From assembly GCA_021793095.1 (NCBI GenBank), contig JAJYTK010000016.1, positions 1-10,462 of the forward strand: 10,462 nt of DNA, in the 5' to 3' direction. The first letter of the stretch is position 1; each line of letters starts with the position of its first letter. The notes under the pieces are model-generated. The model made no database searches and was not told the origin of the DNA. It worked only from the letters and a program-made list of their open reading frames with translations. The stretch comes from Pseudomonadota bacterium. GTDB lineage: Bacteria > Pseudomonadota > Gammaproteobacteria > Burkholderiales > Burkholderiaceae_B. Both the position numbers and the translations under genes were made by a program. Below, one piece after another: positions 7,324 through 10,462 of this stretch.

Positions 7324-7755
7324 TTACTGTTGATGATGCTGCTGGTGACGGCGTTGGTGGTGTGAGTGGTGCCCTTTACGTGGGCCGCGCTCGCCATGAA
7401 AGTGTTGGCCGCCTCGCCGATTGCCCTGGGTGTATTGTTTTTTGATGTCCATTTCGCCTTTGGGATCGATATAGATGTGGCGAAAATTGCCCTCATCATC
7501 GCGGGTGCGGGCAAAATAGCCTTTGCCCGTTTGTTTGAGCAGTATGATATCCCCATAACCAGCGTCTTTGAGTTTTTTGGTGGCCTCATCAAAGCCTATC
7601 CAGTCAGAGCGGTCGATGTTGTTTTCCTTGACCTCTTGGGTGCTGAGGGTTTTGCCTTGGTTTTCAGTGGCCGTGTCATTTTGGGCCCAAGCCAGTGGGC
7701 TGGCCAAAAAAGTAGCCCCTAAAAGAAAGGCTGCAATATGTGTTCTCTTGTGCAT
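7324..7755 (-). CDS. Secreted PepSY-like protein with a histidine-rich C-terminal tail
   Basis: Predicted periplasmic protein of 143 residues. A signal peptide spans residues 1-24 (HKR positive start, hydrophobic core, LAWA|Q cleavage site). A region of about residues 50-105 resembles a PepSY-type fold: helix (DWIGFDEATKKLKDAGY), strands (DIILLKQTGKGYFART) and the typical end (IYIDPKGEMDI), where family members have a D..TG.. motif. The tail, 111-143, is rich in His, Gln, Arg and Gly, with nine histidines between 118 and 141, suggesting metal binding (inference). The frame extends upstream to 7842, but the start chosen at 7755 has AGGAG (7766-7762) 6 nt upstream and puts the signal peptide at the N terminus. 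It is divergent from the PepSY/two-component operon, so it may belong to that regulon or modulate the kinase. Function unknown. Confidence 0.85.
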   Translation of the reverse strand: MHKRTHIAAFLLGATFLASPLAWAQNDTATENQGKTLSTQEVKENNIDRSDWIGFDEATKKLKDAGYGDIILLKQTGKGYFARTRDDEGNFRHIYIDPKGEMDIKKQYTQGNRRGGQHFHGERGPRKGHHSHHQRRHQQHHQQ

Positions 7756-7761
7756 GAAATG

Positions 7762-7766
7762 CTCCT
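7762..7766 (-). promoter_or_regulatory. Ribosome binding site deciding the PepSY start at 7755
   Basis: AGGAG on the minus strand (7766-7762) lies 6 nt before ATG 7755-7753. No comparable site precedes the upstream in-frame ATG at 7842, so the shorter 143-residue product is preferred. Confidence 0.8.
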
Positions 7767-7824
7767 GTGCTGATGACAATCTGTCTGTACCATGTTCATT
7801 GTGCACCACTGTATATGAATCCAT

Positions 7825-7858
7825 AATGAAGCGTTGATTCATGATTGCTTCATTTTTT
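7825..7858. repeat. Perfect 8-bp inverted repeat followed by a T run
   Basis: AATGAAGC (7825-7832) and GCTTCATT (7847-7854) are exact reverse complements with a 14-nt spacer that itself contains the palindrome TCATGA (7838-7843). Six Ts occupy 7853-7858. On the plus strand this resembles a weak terminator or attenuator; as double-stranded DNA it resembles a dimer operator. It sits in the middle of the divergent control region. Confidence 0.55.
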
Positions 7859-7870
7859 ATTCACGCAGGG

Positions 7871-7889
7871 TTAATGCATCGGTGATTAA
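7871..7889. promoter_or_regulatory. Candidate regulator site TTAAT-N9-ATTAA
   Basis: TTAAT (7871-7875) and ATTAA (7885-7889) form an inverted repeat; read as direct elements, GGTTAA (7869-7874) and GGTGAT (7881-7886) are 12 bp apart, faintly like the repeated half-sites used by PhoP-family regulators. It lies about 35-50 bp before the PepSY operon start. Weak match by eye. Confidence 0.22.
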
Positions 7890-7923
7890 AATAAGCGTAC
7901 CGTGACCCACTGTGGATGAGACT

Positions 7924-8304
7924 GTGAGCTTTAAAAAGATTCTATTGATGATGGTGTTGGCGGTGACCCTGCCGTTGGGGGTCAGCAGCAGCTTTGCGCA
8001 CCCCCATGCCCATCACCACAAGCATCCCCCATTGAGCGCCGATGAGGCCCGCCGGGCCTACCAACAAGGCCATGTGCTCTCATTGCGCAAGGTCGCTGCG
8101 CAAATGCTAGAGCAGTTTCCCGGCAAGGTTCTCAAGGCCGCATTGACCCATGATGAGGACGAGTGGGTTTATACCCTAGTGATCCTCCAAGAGGGCGGCT
8201 ACATTACCAAGGTATGGGTAGATGCCCAAGATGGCACACTCATAGATCATAAGTCCAGAAAAAAACATGGCTCGAGGAAAAGGCATGAGAATTTTGGTCG
8301 TTGA
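7924..8304 (+). CDS. Secreted PepSY-domain protein with histidine-rich mature N terminus
   Basis: Predicted periplasmic protein of 126 residues. The signal peptide is residues 1-25 (MSFKK, hydrophobic core, SSFA|H cleavage). The predicted mature chain begins with a His cluster, HPHAHHHKH (26-34). A PepSY domain follows at about 37-108: LSADEARRAYQQGHVLSL, a helix AAQMLEQFPGKVLKA, the strand pattern EWVYTLVIL, and the closing VWVDAQDGTLID (D.xTG-like). A basic tail (HKSRKKHGSRKRH) ends the protein. GTG 7924 is preferred because GGA (7914-7916) lies 7 nt upstream and the signal peptide then starts normally; in-frame GTG 7912 has no ribosome site. Its last 20 bp overlap the response regulator gene, implying translational coupling. 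Some PhoPQ-like systems have a small periplasmic regulator encoded at this position, so a role as kinase modulator is a reasonable guess. Confidence 0.86.
   Translation: MSFKKILLMMVLAVTLPLGVSSSFAHPHAHHHKHPPLSADEARRAYQQGHVLSLRKVAAQMLEQFPGKVLKAALTHDEDEWVYTLVILQEGGYITKVWVDAQDGTLIDHKSRKKHGSRKRHENFGR
8274..8278 (+). promoter_or_regulatory. Ribosome binding site of the response regulator, inside the PepSY gene
   Basis: GAGGA (8274-8278) lies 6 nt before ATG 8285 and within the last codons of the PepSY gene. The earlier in-frame ATG at 8267 has no such site and would add six residues (MARGKG) not found in PhoP-type proteins, so 8285 is the start. Confidence 0.82.
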
Positions 8305-8953
8305 GGATGATGCGCAGTTAGCGCAGCAGATAGTCACTGCCTTAGAAGCGCAGGAATACGTTGTTGATGTGGCGGCGGATGGCACTGAGGCTCATTATAT
8401 AGGCAGTGTTGAGGCGATTGATGCGGTGGTGCTTGATTTGGGTTTGCCCGAGATGGATGGCTTGACCGTGCTGCAGCGGTGGCGAGACGAGGGGTTGACC
8501 ATGCCTATTTTAATACTCACCGCCCGTGATAGCTGGCATGAAAAGGTGTTGGCCATTGATGCCGGGGCTGATGACTATTTGACCAAACCCTTTCATATGC
8601 AAGAGCTTTTGGCCCGTTTACGCGCTTTGTTGCGGCGGGTTGCTGGCCAGGCCAGTGCCGAACTCAGTTGCGGTGAGCTGGTTTTGGATACGCGTCATTC
8701 TCATTTCAGTTACGCAGGGCAGAGCGTGCAGCTGACCAGTTATGAGTTTCGGGTGCTGTCTTATTTGATGCACCATGCCGGTCAGATCATTAGCCGCAGC
8801 CAACTCAGCGAGCATATCTATGCGCAGGATCAAGATCGGGATTCCAACACCATTGATGTATTTATCGGTCGTTTGCGCAAAAAAATCCCGGCTCAGGCCA
8901 TAGAAACTGTGCGCGGTCAGGGGTATCGACTGGTGCCTGTCGAGTCGGCTTAA
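8285..8953 (+). CDS. PhoP-like response regulator (OmpR family)
   Basis: Cytoplasmic DNA-binding regulator phosphorylated by the downstream kinase. The 222-residue length matches PhoP. The receiver domain (about 1-118) has the acidic pair D8/D9, phospho-acceptor D51 (VVLDLGLPEMDG), T79 and K101 (TKPF). The stretch LTARDSWHEKV...AGADDYLTKPFH (78-104) is very close to E. coli PhoP and favours the PhoP subgroup over PmrA/QseB. A winged-helix DNA-binding domain follows (about 128-219) with LTSYEFRVLSYL, SRSQLSEHIY, recognition-helix region NTIDVFIGRLRKKI and the closing TVRGQGYRLV. The gene overlaps the upstream PepSY gene by 20 bp and lies 17 bp before the kinase gene. It is likely autoregulated through the divergent spacer. 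Whether it is the organism's true PhoP orthologue or a paralogue cannot be settled without a tree. Confidence 0.95.
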   Translation: MRILVVEDDAQLAQQIVTALEAQEYVVDVAADGTEAHYIGSVEAIDAVVLDLGLPEMDGLTVLQRWRDEGLTMPILILTARDSWHEKVLAIDAGADDYLTKPFHMQELLARLRALLRRVAGQASAELSCGELVLDTRHSHFSYAGQSVQLTSYEFRVLSYLMHHAGQIISRSQLSEHIYAQDQDRDSNTIDVFIGRLRKKIPAQAIETVRGQGYRLVPVESA

Positions 8954-8970
8954 TTCTCCAGGAGGGGCGG

Positions 8971-10413
8971 ATGCATCGTCTATTTGCGTCGTTGCGCTGG
9001 CGGTTATTGCTGGGGACGGCATTGTGGGTGCTGGCCAGTTTGCTGGTGGTGGGTACGGTGGTTTGGTATGTGTTTAAAGAGCAGGCCGAGTCCCAGTTGC
9101 GCAGTGAGCTCAGCGTGCATTTAAATCAGCTCAGTGCGGCACTCGAGTGGCAGGAGGCGGCGGACGATGTGGATGCTGAGGGCGCTGAGGATGGGTTGTT
9201 TTTGGCCTCGCAGGTACAGTTATCGGGGCGCCTGAGCGAGCCGCGTTTTGAGCAACCTCTCTCGGGTTGGTATTGGCAGGTCAGCCTACCGGCAACGGGT
9301 TCCCAAGAGGGGCAGCAAACCCCCCAGTCTCATTATGTTTCGGCCTTGCAGTCGGATTCACTGTGGGATGAGAGTCTGCCCATATTGCCCATGCGGGGGA
9401 TTCAGCAATGGTGGACCGGGGTACGTTTTATTGATGATGAGCCCTTGTACGTATTGCAGCAGCGACTGCGTCTGGCAGATGAGGGGGCACCAGAGTTATT
9501 GCTGACGATGGCAGCGCATGAAACGGTGGTACAGGGGCCAATGGCCCGTTTCACCACCTTGTTGGTGATTGCCTTTGGTTTGATGGCATTGGGTATTTTG
9601 GCGGCGGCCGCCGTGCAGTTTCGTGCAGCGATGAGTCCGCTGCAGCGTTTGGTCAAGCAATTGCGCGCGATAGAAAAAGGTGAAAAGGCACAGCTTGAGG
9701 GGGATTTTCCCAGTGAAATCACGCCCCTCACCGAGGCTTTTAATAATGTGCTCGGCACCAATGCGGTGGTCCTCGAGCGCGCGCGTGCACAAGCCGGTAA
9801 TTTAGCGCATGCGATGAAAACCCCCATGAGTGTGCTGAGCAACGCAGCAGCCACCGATGATTCCGAGTTGGGCGTTTTGGTGCGCGAACAGGTGGGGGTG
9901 GCGCAGCAGCAGCTCAATGTGCATTTGGCCCGGGCGCGGGCGGTGGCACAGGTCAAAACCTTTGGTGTGCGCACTCAGGTGCCGCCGGTGATTGCGGCTA
10001 TTCAACGCGTATGCACACGTGTCTACGCTGACAAGGCATTACATTGGCAGGTCGACTTACATGCCAATGAGTTTTATTTTACGGGCGAGGAACACGATTT
10101 GCAGGAAATCTTGGGCAATATTTTTGACAATGCCTGCAAATGGGCCAAACAACAGGTACGTATCACCACACAAGCCGTAGATGGTCAGGTGGGGCGTGCC
10201 CAGTGGGTGCTCATCTGTGAGGATGATGGCCCAGGCATCGCCACCGATCAGATCAACAGTATTTTAGAGCGCGGCGTGCGGGGCGATGAGAGTGCGCCCG
10301 GCTCGGGGCTTGGCCTGGCGATCGTCAATGATCTGATCACGGTGTATGGTGGGCAAATACAGGTGCAGCGATCGGCCTTGGGCGGCGCATTGATTCGCCT
10401 ACAGCTGGGTTAA
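8971..10413 (+). CDS. PhoQ-like sensor histidine kinase
   Basis: Inner-membrane sensor kinase partner of the preceding regulator. The 480-residue protein has a transmembrane helix at about 11-35, a periplasmic sensor region at 36-190, a second helix at about 191-217, a HAMP-like linker at about 218-270, the phospho-acceptor helix with H280 in NLAHAMKTPMSVL, and an ATPase domain with N box (N383, N387 in EILGNIFDNACKWA), DDGPGI (418-423) and GSGLGLAIV (444-452). The H-box (HxxKTP) is of the PhoQ type. The sensor region contains an acidic run at 59-74 (eight Asp/Glu in 16) and PRFEQPLSGWYWQV plus SLWDESLP, seen in a widespread proteobacterial kinase family. All catalytic residues are intact. 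Start ATG 8971 has a strong AGGAGG (8960-8965) 5 nt upstream. The ligand is unknown; cations or cationic peptides are plausible given the acidic patch. Confidence 0.95.
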   Translation: MHRLFASLRWRLLLGTALWVLASLLVVGTVVWYVFKEQAESQLRSELSVHLNQLSAALEWQEAADDVDAEGAEDGLFLASQVQLSGRLSEPRFEQPLSGWYWQVSLPATGSQEGQQTPQSHYVSALQSDSLWDESLPILPMRGIQQWWTGVRFIDDEPLYVLQQRLRLADEGAPELLLTMAAHETVVQGPMARFTTLLVIAFGLMALGILAAAAVQFRAAMSPLQRLVKQLRAIEKGEKAQLEGDFPSEITPLTEAFNNVLGTNAVVLERARAQAGNLAHAMKTPMSVLSNAAATDDSELGVLVREQVGVAQQQLNVHLARARAVAQVKTFGVRTQVPPVIAAIQRVCTRVYADKALHWQVDLHANEFYFTGEEHDLQEILGNIFDNACKWAKQQVRITTQAVDGQVGRAQWVLICEDDGPGIATDQINSILERGVRGDESAPGSGLGLAIVNDLITVYGGQIQVQRSALGGALIRLQLG

Positions 10414-10462
10414 TGGCTTGATCATGCCGGCCGCCTGCAAGAGCGCGATGCTGGCGGCCACC
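10399..10462 (-). CDS. Possible C-terminal end of a convergent gene (runs off right edge)
   Basis: A minus-strand frame enters from the right edge and stops at TAG 10401-10399, encoding about 20 residues ending in VAASIALLQAAGMIKPLTQL. Its composition (amphipathic Ala/Leu helix, GC at third positions) looks like real coding sequence, and a converging gene here would explain the lack of a terminator after the kinase. It would overlap the kinase stop by 15 bp. Too short to assign to a family. Confidence 0.35.
   Translation of the reverse strand, partial: VAASIALLQAAGMIKPLTQL

Larger units (their letters stand above)
7756..7923. promoter_or_regulatory. Divergent control region of the PepSY/two-component locus
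   Basis: This 168-bp spacer separates two divergently transcribed secreted-protein genes and must contain both promoters, plausibly with sites for the PhoP-like regulator encoded next door. It contains a perfect 8-bp inverted repeat (7825-7832 / 7847-7854) and an AT-rich inverted repeat TTAAT-N9-ATTAA (7871-7889). On the minus strand TATACA is a -10-like element without a good -35. On the plus strand TTGATT (7834-7839) and TATTCA (7858-7863) are weakly promoter-like with 18-bp spacing. Confidence 0.5.

Noticed and set aside
7366..7722. Plus-strand open frame (118 codons) opposite the minus-strand PepSY gene
   Set aside because: The minus strand has a ribosome site, signal peptide and PepSY-like domain; the plus frame has none of these and is not preceded by a promoter after the strong terminator.
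7756..7842. Extension of the minus-strand PepSY protein by 29 residues to an upstream ATG
   Set aside because: No ribosome site at 7842, and the extension would bury the signal peptide inside the protein; AGGAG before 7755 decides the start.
7990..8035. Repeat of CAC/CAT triplets as a simple-sequence repeat
   Set aside because: These are histidine codons of the mature N terminus with mixed triplets, not an expanding tandem repeat.
9402..9974. Open frame antisense to the sensor kinase (190 codons)
   Set aside because: Low-complexity Ala/Ser/Thr/Cys translation typical of a shadow frame; the kinase on the plus strand has all catalytic motifs.
10429..10459. GC-rich inverted repeat GGCCGCC / GGCGGCC at the right edge as a terminator of the kinase operon
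   Set aside because: The 17-nt loop and lack of a T run argue against an intrinsic terminator; the repeat is more likely alanine-rich coding sequence of a convergent gene.
1..10462. CRISPR array, insertion sequence, prophage or defence system
   Set aside because: No spaced direct repeats, transposase, integrase, terminal repeats or defence-type domains are seen; the genes are ordinary chromosomal functions.

Overview
The window looks like chromosomal DNA of a gammaproteobacterium of moderate GC content. The evidence is an enterobacterial-type IlvD with no first-position cluster cysteine, an NadE closely resembling the Escherichia coli enzyme, a proteobacterial PEP carboxylase, a CybB-type cytochrome b561 and a PhoP-like response regulator. 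No RNA genes, insertion sequences, phage genes or CRISPR array are visible. Genus cannot be told from the sequence alone.

Layout. Positions 1-1258 (minus strand) hold the N-terminal 419 codons of phosphoenolpyruvate carboxylase (ppc), which runs off the left edge. An 87-bp gap separates it from the divergent ilvD (1346-3214, plus), which ends at a strong intrinsic terminator. That terminator lies inside the last codons of a convergent membrane-anchored diguanylate cyclase gene (3246-4391, minus). After a 238-bp spacer come three plus-strand genes: nadE (4630-5487), an AI-2E/PerM-family membrane protein (5564-6634) and a cytochrome b561 (6669-7202). This block closes at a 16-bp perfect bidirectional terminator (7267-7306).

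The right third is a compact signalling locus. A secreted PepSY-like protein with a histidine-rich tail (7324-7755, minus) is divergent from an operon of three genes. The first encodes a second secreted PepSY protein whose predicted mature N terminus is histidine-rich (7924-8304). The second is a PhoP-like response regulator (8285-8953) that overlaps the PepSY gene by 20 bp. The third is a PhoQ-like sensor kinase (8971-10413). The 168-bp divergent spacer has an 8-bp perfect inverted repeat and an AT-rich inverted repeat, both candidate operators. A few codons of a convergent minus-strand gene may begin at the right edge.

How the genes work together. ppc and ilvD are central anabolic genes (oxaloacetate supply and branched-chain amino acid synthesis). 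nadE makes NAD+. The most interesting unit is the PepSY/two-component locus. Its architecture suggests that small periplasmic PepSY proteins, possibly metal-binding through their histidine clusters, tune or report to the kinase, whose periplasmic domain carries a dense acidic patch. This functional link is inference from gene order and sequence composition.
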